NCBI GenBank assembly: GCA_033297075.1 | Contig: MU858175.1 | Span: 48,124-112,123, forward strand | Direction of reading: 5' to 3' | DNA from: Rhypophila decipiens | Taxonomy: Eukaryota; Ascomycota; Sordariomycetes; Sordariales; Naviculisporaceae | Length of the DNA stretch: 64,000 bases | Part shown: positions 21,526-32,661 of the stretch, in pieces | Numbering within the stretch: position 1 is the stretch's first letter | How the letters are laid out: the number at the start of each line of letters is the position of its first letter | The notes under the pieces: generated by a model | Database searches by the model: none | What the model was told of the DNA's origin: nothing | What the model saw: the letters and a program-made list of their open reading frames with translations, nothing else | Translations under genes and position numbers: made by a program

Positions 21526-23019
21526 ATGAGTGATCTAGACAAGTAGGTCGCCGGCCACAAAGCCCAGTCTATCAGTTGAATGCTATCTTTGGCCCTAGAC
21601 TGACTGACAAACCTTTCCAAAGGGCAATCGAAACATTACGAAACTGCCGGCCTATTCCCGAGGCGCAGGTCCGCGAAATCTGTCACAAGGCCCGGGAACT
21701 ACTGATCGAAGACGGGAATGTGGTGACAGTCTCGGCGCCAGTGACGGTATGCATAGCGCATGTGTGTGGCTTAAGGAACCATGACCCAAACGCTGACTCT
21801 CTGGTAGATATGTGGAGATATCCATGGGCAATTTCACGATCTGATGGAGCTCTTCCGTGTCGGCGGTCAAGTTCCCGATACAAACTATCTTTTCATGGGT
21901 ACGTCTCGATTGCCCGCACACCTGCGGTTCTTGTGGATATACAAATCATGATCTGACAGGAGGCGAACAGGTGACTTCGTGGACCGCGGCTTCTACTCTC
22001 TCGAATCATTTCTTCTCCTCCTCTGTCTCAAAGTGCGATATCCGGACCGCATGACGCTGATCCGCGGTAACCACGAGTCCCGGCAGATAACGACGGTTTA
22101 CGGGTTTTACGACGAGTGTCTTCGGAAGTACGGCAGCGCGAACGTTTGGCGGTACTGCTGTGATATCTTCGACTATCTTGCGCTGGGCGCCATCGTCCTG
22201 GGGGCATCCTACACATTACCACCTCCGGCATCCCCCGATATCGAGCTCGAGGTGCGCAATGCCAATAACAGTATTATGAGTAACTTCCAGCGGCATCCCA
22301 ACAGCATCAACAAGATAAAGGAACAGGACCAGAGCCGCCAGGATGAGATGATGGCTACAAATGGCGCGGGCGAGGGGAGTGGCTCATCACCAGGCAAGAC
22401 AGGGCCACCTGGGTCGGGGGCGTCGGGTTACAGCAGCGGATCGGTAGGGAACCCGGCAGGAGCAGTCCTCTGCGTCCACGGCGGTCTGAGCCCGCTCATT
22501 GACACAGTAGATAAAATCCGCCTGCTAGACAGGAAACAAGAAGTGCCCCATGAAGGGGCCATGTGTGACTTGTTGTGGTCAGACCCGGATGAGATCGACG
22601 GCTGGGGTCTATCCCCTCGCGGGGCGGGCTTCCTCTTCGGCGCTGATATTGTCAAAGTCTTCAACCACCGAAACGACCTCAGCTTGATAGCGCGCGCCCA
22701 CCAGCTCGTCATGGAGGGGTTCAAAGAAATGTTTGACGCCAGCATAGTGACGGTATGGTCGGCACCGAACTACTGCTACCGCTGCGGCAACGTGGCGGCC
22801 ATCTTGGAGCTATTTGAGGACAACTCCGGGCTGGGCATCTTGTCGCGCAGCAACGGCGATGCGAACAGGAGCGACGGAGGACCGCGCGGCGTGCTGATGG
22901 AGAATGAGCTGGCGGCGCCGCATCTGGGTCCGGCAAGGCGGTATCGGGTCTTTCAGGCGGCGCCGCAGGATTCTAGGGGAATGCCGGCCAAGAAGCCTGT
23001 GGCGGATTATTTCTTGTAA
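21526..23019 (+). CDS. ppg1: PP2A-like serine/threonine phosphatase Ppg1
   Basis: Catalytic subunit of the PPP family, the far-complex/STRIPAK-associated phosphatase in fungi. Exons 21526-21542, 21623-21746, 21808-21898 and 21971-23019 give 426 residues. Exon 1 is only 17 nt (MSDLD plus two bases of Lys), and frame is restored across all three introns. Metal-site motifs are all present: [49 protein letters not shown] and [12 protein letters not shown]. The [24 protein letters not shown] block is typical of the PP2A/PP4/Ppg1 branch. It has a Ser/Gly/Asn-rich insertion of about 85 residues (22204-22456) between LGAIVLGAS and AVLCVHGG. The C-terminus is PVADYFL, the terminal DYFL seen in PP2A-type enzymes. 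Assignment is strong. Confidence 0.93.
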
Positions 23020-23559
23020 TAACACACAGATGTTTGCATGTACTACTCTTGCATATTTCACTGGTACAAGCAAGCCCCAAGTCAGTTGAAAGCCTGGGGG
23101 AGACAGGGGCTGAGCGAGAAATACCCCTACCCCTTCCTTGACCTTAACATGGGAGAATAGGTCACATATTTTGACTCGAGGATTACGGAACAGAATCAAA
23201 TCAGCGATGGAGTTTATTGGTTTAGTTGATATCCATCATCTGTCGATGGTCAATATAAAGCGTGTTCAATGAAAGAATCTTACTTCTTACTCGTTCGGTT
23301 TTGAGCCATGGAAGGGAGCTGAGGAACCGACTCGCTCTCTTTAGCGTTTTACTGCGTACGTTGCCTCTATTGTTTACATGTCGTTTTTTCTTTTCTGAAG
23401 GAGGACCAATAGTCTTTATTTCAAATCGGAGAATCCGGGACCTCGGTTACCTAGGTAGTCTGTCTATGTAATCTTGCATACCTATGTGAACTTGAGGAAT
23501 TTCTGGACCTCAAACTATAATGGGGATTTCGGGCTGGTTGGTTGTCTTTTTGCATGTGT
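23020..23559. other. Convergent intergenic region Ppg1 / SDR
   Basis: About 540 bp between the stop codons of two convergent genes; it should be mostly 3'-UTR. No supported exon. Confidence 0.5.
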
Positions 23560-25090
23560 CTATGTCGACTTGCGATGCATAACTCCAGCTCCGGCCTTTT
23601 GGTTCGTTGATTATTTGTCAATGTGTCAGCCCAAACATATCCAACAGATTATTGATCTCGAAAACAGAGGGGCGTGATCTGGGAGCAAAAACTAACTCAC
23701 CTGATGACTTGGGAAGACAAGAGTATCAGCCACGACGACATTCTCCCGTCTTGTGGCGACGAAGACGACCACCTCGGCGATATCATCTGGTGTTAGGGGG
23801 TCGACTCCACTATTGTCGTGATCAATATCAAGTCAGTATAATAGTCATTGTGGATATATCATGATGCTGGTGGTGAGAGTGTAGATTTAGAAAATGAAAT
23901 GTGGAAATATAACTCACGCATAAACGGCATCTGCCTTGGACTTGTCACCGTAAAAACGGACAACTGAGAATTCCTATTTCAAAAGGTTAGAGAAACCAGA
24001 ATCTACTACTACCAGAACAATAAATATCTTTTTGCCCCCCGGGACAACAAAGCCGGGGGGGGGGGGGGGGGGGGGGCTAAGAAAAGAAAAAAAAAAAGAC
24101 ACACAGTCGAAACCGGACCAGGGGCACCCGCCATGCCCCGGATAATCGTAGCGATGAGCTCCTTGCGCCGAGAAGCCGGAACGCGGCNNNNNNNNNNACC
24201 ACCTCCACACCCAACAACCAACAAAACCCCGCGCCCCCCCCCACCACCCCCCCCCCGCGCGCGCGGGGGGGCCCCCGCCGCTAAGAAAAGAAAAAAAACA
24301 AGACTCACAGTCTCAACCTGACCAGGGTCAACCTCCATGACCCTGATACTCGTAGCGATGAGCTCCTTGCGCAGACTATCCGAGAAGCTGCGGACCGCGG
24401 CCTTGGTAGCGCAGTAGATACTCCCGCCGGCATAAGGTTCTCGGCCGGCGATGCTGCCGATGTTGATGATGTCGCCGGACCCCCCCTCGCTGCCGCGGGC
24501 CTTGAAGATGGGCAGGATGGCCTGGGTCATGTTGATCAAGCCCGTGACGTTGGTGTTGAACATTGTGTTGATGTCCTCTTCTTCTATGTGCGGGGCTTGG
24601 GCGACTTTTTGTTTGGTTAGTTTTCTGAGACTCTCTTTATGAAAGCTTTTGCCCCTTGACGGTGGTAGCTAGCTTACCTCCTTTCACGAGACCACTATCA
24701 ACAACAAAAGGTCAGTCAGTCAGTCAGTCAGTCCAAGATGGGATATCAAATCTATCTATCCCATAGAAAGAAAACTTACGCATTATTAACCAAAACATGT
24801 ATATCCCGCCACTCCTCCGGCAACCCGGGCACAAAGGATTTAACCTCGGCAGGCTTGCTAACGTCGAGCTGGACAGGCAGGACTTGCACGCCATCGCCGA
24901 CTTCTTCGCGAATCTTGGCGGCGACTTCCTTGAGCGTGTCGATGCGACGGGCCGTGAGGATCAGCTTGAGGTCATTCTTGGGCGCCGTCCGGGCGAACTC
25001 GAATGCCGTTGCCCGGCCTATACCCGACGAAGCTCCGGTTATGACGATTGTTTTGCCTCGCAGGCGTTTGGCTGCTGCTGAGGTAGACAT
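23560..25090 (-). CDS. Short-chain dehydrogenase/reductase (YMR226C/YdfG type)
   Basis: NADP-dependent oxidoreductase of the classical SDR family that acts on 3-hydroxy acids or serine-like substrates in characterised homologues. Six exons: 25090-24780, 24694-24678 (17 nt), 24604-24309, 23973-23918, 23809-23701, 23595-23560, giving 274 residues. Motifs are TGASSGIG (cofactor loop), VLVNNAG spanning exons 1-2, NIGSIAG and YCATKAAV (catalytic Tyr-x-x-x-Lys), VDPGQVET and [25 protein letters not shown]. The last exon gives [11 protein letters not shown]. The intron between 24308 and 23974 carries a sequence gap and a corrupted duplicate of exon 3 that is not part of the gene. An in-frame ATG at 25357 would add 89 residues rich in Arg, Ser, His and Gln with no acidic residues, resembling a mitochondrial presequence. 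Confidence 0.9.
24055..24300. other. Low-quality contig join with N gap inside SDR intron
   Basis: A run of 22 G (24055-24076) is followed by a degraded copy (about 24077-24187) of 24281-24400. The N gap is 24188-24197, and 24227-24281 is almost pure C then G. The copy repeats the intron border and the exon sequence coding KELIAT but with many scattered mismatches, as expected for poor read ends joined by the assembler rather than a biological duplication. Confidence 0.85.
24713..24733. repeat. (CAGT)n tetranucleotide repeat
   Basis: About five tandem CAGT units within the first intron of the dehydrogenase gene, between donor 24779 and acceptor 24695. Confidence 0.8.
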
Positions 25091-25894
25091 TTTTCTTGTT
25101 CTTGTTGGTTTTGTCAAGTGGATGATTGGTGATGACTGTTTATGGAGTGAGGGGTGAGAGTACGGCCGATACTGAGATTGAGATTGAGAGGGTGGTTGTT
25201 GTTGTTGTTGTTGTTGTCTTATACCCGGGCTATAAGATACGGGTCGGTGGAGAAGTAAAGTGTAGTAGCCGGATGAAGTGTGACGATGAGGTCGTGAAAG
25301 TGTGGTGATGATTTTGTGAGAAGCTTTTGAAAACATGGGCAAGATATGAAAACACAAGAAGAATTGACTCAGATGTCACACACAGACCAGTCAGAAAAAG
25401 TCCCGATTGATGTTATCAGTCTTGGTTATTATTAGGACATCGAATTCATACAACACTTTTCCTCAAATTGTTGTTCCGTTGACGCAGGCAGCATGTTGAC
25501 GGAACTGCCCCGCACGGCAACGGCGGAGCTCGGTGATAAAGGGGGAAATGTTGTCACCATCTCCAGCTAATAGCCTTGGACCCCGCACTCGCGCCATATT
25601 AGTGTTGAAGGGACAAAGAGTCACTGTAACCAAAGGTTAAAGTTGTTATGAGCTCTTTGCATTATCAGACGGTGCTCAACCTCTTGGTTTCTATGATTTT
25701 GTGCTGGTCAAGTATGAGGAGATAAAAGGCAGCATAGCATATATTCCGTCGAACGCTTCGAAATTACCCTGAACCCGTTCATCATCCTTGCTCAAATGAA
25801 CAGTAAATAGCCAGCCATACCTCTACCCGTCGACGAGATGTGCGGCCAAGATACATATGTTGAAATCGGTAGATAAACATCGCTAGGAGAGAGA
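25091..25894. other. Upstream region of SDR and 3' flank of Pms1
   Basis: From 25091 to 25357 the sequence is open in the SDR frame and contains a (GTT)n/polyGln tract (about 25196-25217). The rest (25358-25894) must hold the SDR promoter and the Pms1 3'-UTR. No other exon is supported. Confidence 0.5.
25196..25217. repeat. (GTT)n trinucleotide repeat
   Basis: Seven uninterrupted GTT/TTG units. On the minus strand they encode a polyGln stretch in the optional N-terminal extension of the dehydrogenase. Confidence 0.8.
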
Positions 25895-28800
25895 TTACAA
25901 TCCGCTCTCCTCCTTGATCCACGAAGCCCAGTCCGTCACTCTCCTCGTCTTCCTTTGGTCACCTTTTCCCTCGTCATCCATAATGTCCTCAGAGCCACCA
26001 TCGACATCCTTATTAGGCACCCAGTCACCCTCCATCCAAGTCCTCCCATCCCACGCCGTCCCCAGCCCGCACAAATGACGCATGGTAGGTCGTCCGTGGG
26101 GACAATTCCACGGCTTCTCCATCTCGCCCATATGCGTGACAACCCTTTCCATCTGCCTCCTCGACAGCGCCGTCCCAATCATGAAACTGCTCCGGCAAGC
26201 GCGCGAAGCAAACATCTTGCGCACTTTAGAGGGTCTAGGGATAGACGTCGTCGATGCTGTCGTGGGGTTCTCGCCCAACAAGAAAATTAGTTCCTCGAGG
26301 TCGGCGACTGAAAATGTTGTCTCCCGGCTCAGAGGCAGGCTGGTAAGCATGCACCGTGACCCGACGGGTTTCTCGCCCGATTGGTCTACCTCGACACCGA
26401 ACCCGTTGGACTCGAGGGCGGGGATATTCTCAATGATGATTTCTTCTTCTAGGGCAGTGAGTTCAAGAGGCTTTGGCTGGACCAGACGTTGGGATTGAAC
26501 TGTGCTGACGGCTTGCAGCCGCTCAAAGTGGTATTTCTCGTCTGAGGCATGCTGGTCGATGATGAAGAGTTCGTCGTCTTCTTGTTGTTCTCTGGGGGTG
26601 CCCGACGATGATGACGAAGGAGTAGGTTCTGATTCTGTCTTCGTATTCTTTTCCCTGACGGCGAGGACAAAGCCCATATTGAACTGCCCAACGACCCGCA
26701 TCTTGGCAAAGTCTGATTTTGAGATTTTGAGGGATAGCTTCTCCTCAGCAACGTCCTCTGCTACTTCCAAGCCATTGCCAGTGGGTTCATCTCCTTGGCT
26801 CGACGTCTTTTTCTCAGGTAAAAGTGGTGGCAGATGATCGCTCCAAGCTGTGAGACGCTTGGACAAGGTACTGGTGTCGATTTGCATGTGCTGCACCAGA
26901 TTCAGCGTGGCATCCTTGCGCTTCTGCCGTCCTTTCATGAGCATTTGTGTTTTTTTCTCTCCTTCCTCTGTGATCTTGGAGGCTTTGGCTTCGGCGGCGT
27001 CAATCATCTGCTGCACTTTCTTGTCTTCCTGTGCTTTCTTTTCGCTTTCATCGACGTATTCGCCATCGCCATCGCCATCGCCATGGTTGTGGTCATGGTC
27101 ATGGTCGGAATGATCACTATGAATCGAGGGTGAATTTTCGCGGGATCCTTGGAGGTCCCCAGTCTCGCTTGGGGCTTCGTCGTCATTCTGCTCTTCTTCG
27201 TCTTCCCCACGATCCGAAGATTTCGTGACCATGGCATCTTCCACCTGATTATCAGCTGTGTCTGCTGGCTGGGATACAAAGAGAGAATCGTCCTCTTCCG
27301 CTTCTTCTTCCTCTCCTTCCCCATCCTCATGTGACTCCTCATGTTCTTCCTCACTTAAGGCTACCTCCACGTCTTCGGTCTCGATCTCCAAATCCCCGGC
27401 TTCACGGTCTCGCTTGCTCGCAGAGGCGGAAAACAGCTGCGAAAGACGGCCCCCAAACGACGGGACTGGGACGGTTCGTGTTGCTGTCTTGATAGGAGAA
27501 ACACCGGGTGGCTTGGAAGAGCTTGACGACTCGTTCGTCCCAAGTCGAGGACGCTTGCTGCTTGTTGGCCCCCCTATAAAGCTCGTAACAGAATGACCAC
27601 CAATAGTAATAGTTGCCACTTCTTGAGTGGCGCTTTTCATCAGCCGTGAAGCGCTGACAAAGCCTGGCATTTTGGATGCTGCGAGTTGTGACGGCGGTGG
27701 TATCGCAGTCACTGGTGGCTCATCTACATCCATCTCGTCCTCATCGCCTTCTGGTGTCTGCGTCTGACCCTCCTCGTTGGCTCGAGAACTAAGTGGGCTT
27801 TGGTCATCGTCGCTCGGGATAGGTTGCGCATCTGATGCCGAGTGCTCGGGCTCGGGTGAATCGTCTTCATCGGTATTCTCCAGGACGGTCTTTCCCTTTC
27901 CATCAGAGCCAGCATCCTTCTGACCGCCCTGTGGCCCCAACTGATGGCGACTATCCGATTTCTTCTGCAGCCACCTTGAAAGCAAGTTGTCCGTTTGTAA
28001 TTTTGACGATGACGAACTTGTTGGTATCACTTTGTGAAAGTTCCTACTACTTTGATCTTGGGTATCGTCGTCGACTTCGTCTTCGTCTTTGTATCCGTCA
28101 GCATCAACCTCTTCTTCACTGTCCGGTCCAGCGCCTTTGTCTTCTTTAGACAAGTTCGAGGTAGTAAGCCTACTGGCCGGTGTTCGGCCCGCATCAGGCA
28201 GGCGGCTTTTAACCCCCTGGGCTGAGGCTGGGGTCGAAGAACGAGAGGAAACAGATGCTCCTGTCCTCAATGGAGTCTGGGTGAGTTTTTGCGCCTGAGT
28301 CTGTCCAATCGGAACTGTTACGTCCTGCATTTCAAAGAGTTCGATCAAGGACTCCCTCAAATTGTCCAACATCTGGCCTTGGTCATGAAGAAGGATGGTC
28401 CTCTTGTCCGGACTGACGTTCACATCGTAGAGATGGGTATCTAATTGGATATCAGCAAAGATGAATGGCGACTGCGAAGTATTGTACGACCGGTAGACCT
28501 CGTTAAAGACCTTGGCAAACTGCGGAAGTCCGCAAGGGCGCCCATTTATGTAGAACATCTGCCGGTCTGGAGTCTGCCGGCCCTCGCCATGGCTAGGCTT
28601 GGATACGTGGCCCTGAACTCGAACTTCAGCAGCAGTGCTGTCGTCTGCCCGGCCTTTCCCTTTCCCGAGCGCCCCGGTCGTGGGGATTAGTTCTAGTTTC
28701 AAGTCCATGGGCACCAGGGCAGATATAGTCTTGACTCCGAAAACGTTGATGATGTTTTCGCGGGTAGTGGAATTTCCCTTGGTAGAAAACAAGACCATTT

Positions 28801-29553
28801 TCTTTCCCTTTGTGGGCTGCTGAGAGACTGTAAACTTGACACCAGTCTGAATGCAGGCATATTGGTTGAGCAAAGTGATCACCTTACCCCATTCCCTCTT
28901 GATATTCCGCTCCAGCTCGCGGCGGCGGACCGGCAGGTTGTGAAAGAGGTTCTCAACTACGACAGTGGTGCCCTTTTTGCCCGAGACCATGCTGGTGCTT
29001 TTCAGCTTCCCAGAGGTCTCGAATTCGAGTTTCCTCGCGCGAGGCGCCTCCTTCTGGGTGCATGTCGTTAGGTAGAAGTTTGACAGGGCACAAAGTGACG
29101 ACAAAGCCTCCCCGCGGAAGCCAAACGTCTGCAAAGTCGACAAGTCATCATAGGTCGATAGCTTGGAGGTGTAATGTTTTAGAGCAATGGATTCGTAATT
29201 CTCGGGTGAGATACCGGATCCATTGTCCTGCACCTCTATAGCATCGAGACCTTGGTTTTTGAACCGGACGTCTTGAAGGGGTGACTTGTCAGTAGGTTGG
29301 TCCAGGTATTGACAAGTGGTGGGCTGGTTGGCTCTCACCAATTGCAGTGGCTCCGGAATCCACGCTGTTTTCAACAAGTTCTTTTGCCACGGAGCACAGA
29401 TCTACAATGACCTGTCCAGATTGTATTTGGTGGATCTAATTGACATACAAGAGGTCAGCAGGTCGAGGTTGTGTAATGAGAAGGAGGACGGGTCTGCCAA
29501 GGTCCACTCACTGTGCCACGGTCAATCGCCTTGATCGTGCCATCTTGGGCCAT
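25895..29553 (-). CDS. pms1: DNA mismatch repair protein Pms1 (MutL family)
   Basis: MutL homologue that pairs with Mlh1 to form the nicking endonuclease MutL-alpha. Exons 29553-29512, 29435-29339 and 29271-25895 give 1171 residues. Exons 1-2 encode MAQDGTIKAIDRGT and IHQIQSGQVIVDLCSVAKEL, the start of the GHKL ATPase with catalytic Glu in VAKELVENSVDSGA. Then come DNGSGI and GFRGEALSS (ATP lid). A long acidic, Ser-rich linker (about residues 360-840) includes Asp/His/Glu repeats around 27061-27120. The C-terminal domain keeps the endonuclease motifs DQHASDEKYHFE, ACRSSFMIG and CPHGRPTMRHL, so it should be nuclease-competent. Longer than yeast Pms1 because of the linker. The N-terminal exons are easily missed because the third exon's frame runs through intron 2 upstream. 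Confidence 0.95.
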
Positions 29554-32500
29554 ATTACCGTTTTTTTCCTGACAGCTCACACACTCCCTTGTGTCTCAAT
29601 CAGGAGTTGAATTCGTAGGAAATGTTTGAGCCCGATCGGTTGTACATGGTACAACCTAGGATCGAAGGTCCTGCTTCAAGGGGCAATGGGTAACAGGCAC
29701 TTGGAAGCGCGAGACGCGACCGAAGCTCTCCGGTGAGGAACCGCGTTAATGGGGTTTACCCCACCAAGGTTTACGGGGTAGCACCTGTTGTCACACCGAA
29801 CCACGTGAGATTGATCTCCCATGTTAAGCCACTGAGGCCACGGACCGCCATTGTGGCTTTGCTCCACGATTTTCATCCAGGCTGGAGGTTGTGATCCAAT
29901 CGTTAACCACGAACATTGGGATGGCTTCTCAACAATGAAAACAATCAATTATGGCAATTCTGAACGAAAGAGCTAAAAAACGGTTACTGCCGCAGCAACA
30001 GCCGCTGAACCCACAAGCTGTTTGTTTTCTGGTCTTATTTTCATGGCATCTCGCTCCTCCGTATCCGTACATCTCAATGCAACCCGTCACGTTGCTGTCT
30101 CCTCGTTTGGAAAAGCATACCTGGTAGATGTTGGAAGCGGTGGGTAATTTTGAAATTTGATGGAACAGTTTCTTCAAAAGGAAGTCCCTTTCCTATTGTT
30201 CTTGCGAGAAGACCATTATAACAAGCCACAGCGAACCGCTAATCAGAGAATTCACCTTTCTGATGACTTGGAATCCTTTTCCATCACGAAATACGGAGTG
30301 AAGCTGAAAATCGGGTTGTACACGTACTCCGTGTCCGTACAAACACCCGCATCTATTGAAACGACCGTGCAGGAACCGATAGGAACTCCGTATGACGTTA
30401 TGCTTGGCTACGGTTACATCGAGCGAGCCCTGTCTCTGAATGGGTTGTCGCCGAGGAACTGGACGAGAAGACAGACGGAGCATGTGCTGAGCGGAATTCG
30501 TGATCGTTTTCGTCGCTCCGTTTGCAACAGTTGAAACCCCGCTTGTTGGAATGAAATCTCGCGTGTCATCAATCGCATGGGAAGCCTCACACAAAGATTT
30601 TAAAGATGATGTAGGGTACCGACGGGGCTGGGACAACACGAGAAACACTTCCAACTTTGTTGGATAAGTGCTGTATACTCCGTAATAACCTCATCAATCT
30701 CGGCCCTCTTACCCGGCCGCCTCTGCCGCTGAAAGCTCATGGTGATGGAACAACACCAAAAGCATGTCCGGCGGGAGAGATAGGGGGGGAAGGAGGGAGG
30801 TCCCGATGCAGGGGCGGCCAGACCTAAGAGTTGGCAGATGTGCAGCAACACGGGCTGCATCCGGGCCTTGGTAGCTCTCGTGCAGAGGACAATCGATATT
30901 TTTCCTGCCAGAGCTACCTTAGCTCCAGCAGAAAGGCTGAATGATTGGGCAGATATCTGGAAAACACGGCAACCTCGCGATAGGGCCGAGCGAGGAGGAG
31001 CACGCCGTGCTGATTATCAATTTGGTTGACTCCGACGTAAACGTCGCCATTCGGCGACACCTAGCCGCCGGTTTCTTGAATACGATATTGGCGATCGCGA
31101 TCTGTACTGGTAAATGCTGTCATGCCTCGATACAGGTTTTGAGAAGCACAGTATGCAAACCTTGCAAAAGCCTGGTTTTCAGCCACCTGGGCATCATCAT
31201 TGACCTGCTTGTCTTATCTTGAACAGATCTTCACGAAAGCATGGCCCGGGTTTTTCGCTTGTTTTCGTGTGGGCGGCTGCTTGCTTCAGTGTTCGTGCAT
31301 GTCTGATTGTCAGGAACCGCGACCCGAAGCGCAGACATTTGTGGCGGGTAATATATGAGAACGAGAGGATGGTATGTTTTCTGACGCAGGTCAACGGCTG
31401 ATGGAACGGCGGGTTGTGGTCTGGGAATTACAAAATCTGAAGATTAGAGGTTTGGATATGATTCCGTCTGTACAGTACCTACTGTATTGTACGGATACCA
31501 GCCTCCTATAGGTACTTACTCTACAAGCCGAGGAGTAAGCTGCCTACGCAACAGGCGCGGCTTAGATAATAAAGGTAATAAATAACATCGTGGGATCGAG
31601 GTGCAAGCTGCAAGGCTCGCAATCTGAATAGGGACATATCGCGATTTTGTTAGGTCGCATCCACCCAAAAAAGGATCCTGTGAGGCGGGTGAGCAGAAGC
31701 GGAAGGGGGCGAGAATCTCGGTGGGTTGACGCGGACTCGAGAATGATCCAGATGTTTACTCCTATCGTAAAGAACGTTTTGCTCTTGAGACTTGTAAATA
31801 TGCTTCCCATCTTTATCTTTAAGCCGTGAGCTTTAACCTCTCTCCCCGTTCTACTCCGTAGTACTCCGGTTATGCATCTATCACCGTGGGAATCCTGCGT
31901 GCATGGGGCTTTTCTTATCTTGATCCTTCCCGATGTTTTGTTCCAAGTTGCATTCGTCGCTAGTGTAAATCCCATACGGTAATCCCTAGCGCCGAATAGC
32001 GGATGTTGGTTTCAAGCAGTTTCCAACGACCTACATGTATATCCAACGTCGAGGTAAATCCTTGAGTTACAGTAGTTAGTGTACAACCGACGTTGAACTC
32101 CTGGCGAGAATTATCTCTTTTTATTCTGATATGGAAAAGTGGTTCAGCTGAACGCAGCACTGTGCAGTAACCCACTCTCAACCCGAGCCGGGCACTGGTT
32201 ACAGTGGGTGGGTGGTGCTGCACCTTTAAAATCTTAGCGTTTCCGTATCCGTAACAGGAGTGCACAGTACAAAAAAAGCTCATCGACCTTTCCGGATCCC
32301 GCTGCGCCTGCCGCACCAAAGCAGCCCGTTGCGCACCTAACCCGCAATCTTGCGACTTCTATCTACTGTCACTCCAATTGGCTTTCGTCCCACTGGATTA
32401 GACCTCTACCCGCGCCAGGGAACAGCTTGGGGGACTCTCCTCGAGCCTTGTACCAACCCAGTCGACCTTAGTCAAACGCCCTTTTCGCGACGCAATTGAC

Positions 32501-32661
32501 GACAAACACCTCACTCCGGGCTTCATGACTGCGACCGGCGCTCGTTTTTCCCTCCCGCTCGCCGATCGCTCCTCTCGTTTGGCTGCAAACATCGAACGCA
32601 AATAGACGAGGCACGAAATTCGAGCGACGTCGGGGAACCCATCTCCCGCCACGATCCTGGA
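29554..32661. other. 3.1 kb divergent gene-poor region Pms1 / Bst1
   Basis: It holds both promoters. Several overlapping open frames occur (for example 30157-30534 + and 30654-30193 -), but they cover each other on opposite strands and have no family features. The stretch is enriched for ACTCCGTA/TACGGAGT and CCGTATCCGTA motifs (30059-30069, 30292-30333, 30385-30392, 30676-30684, 31852-31860, 32243-32253). Confidence 0.5.

Noticed and set aside
24077..24187. Tandem duplication of a dehydrogenase exon
   Set aside because: Mismatches are scattered and adjoin homopolymers and an N gap, which fits sequencing error rather than duplication.
29640..29800. Possible structured RNA near the Pms1 start
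   Set aside because: No tRNA A/B boxes or convincing long stems; only short chance pairings.
30157..30654. Overlapping frames on both strands
   Set aside because: They cover each other, lack recognisable domains and have no splice partners.
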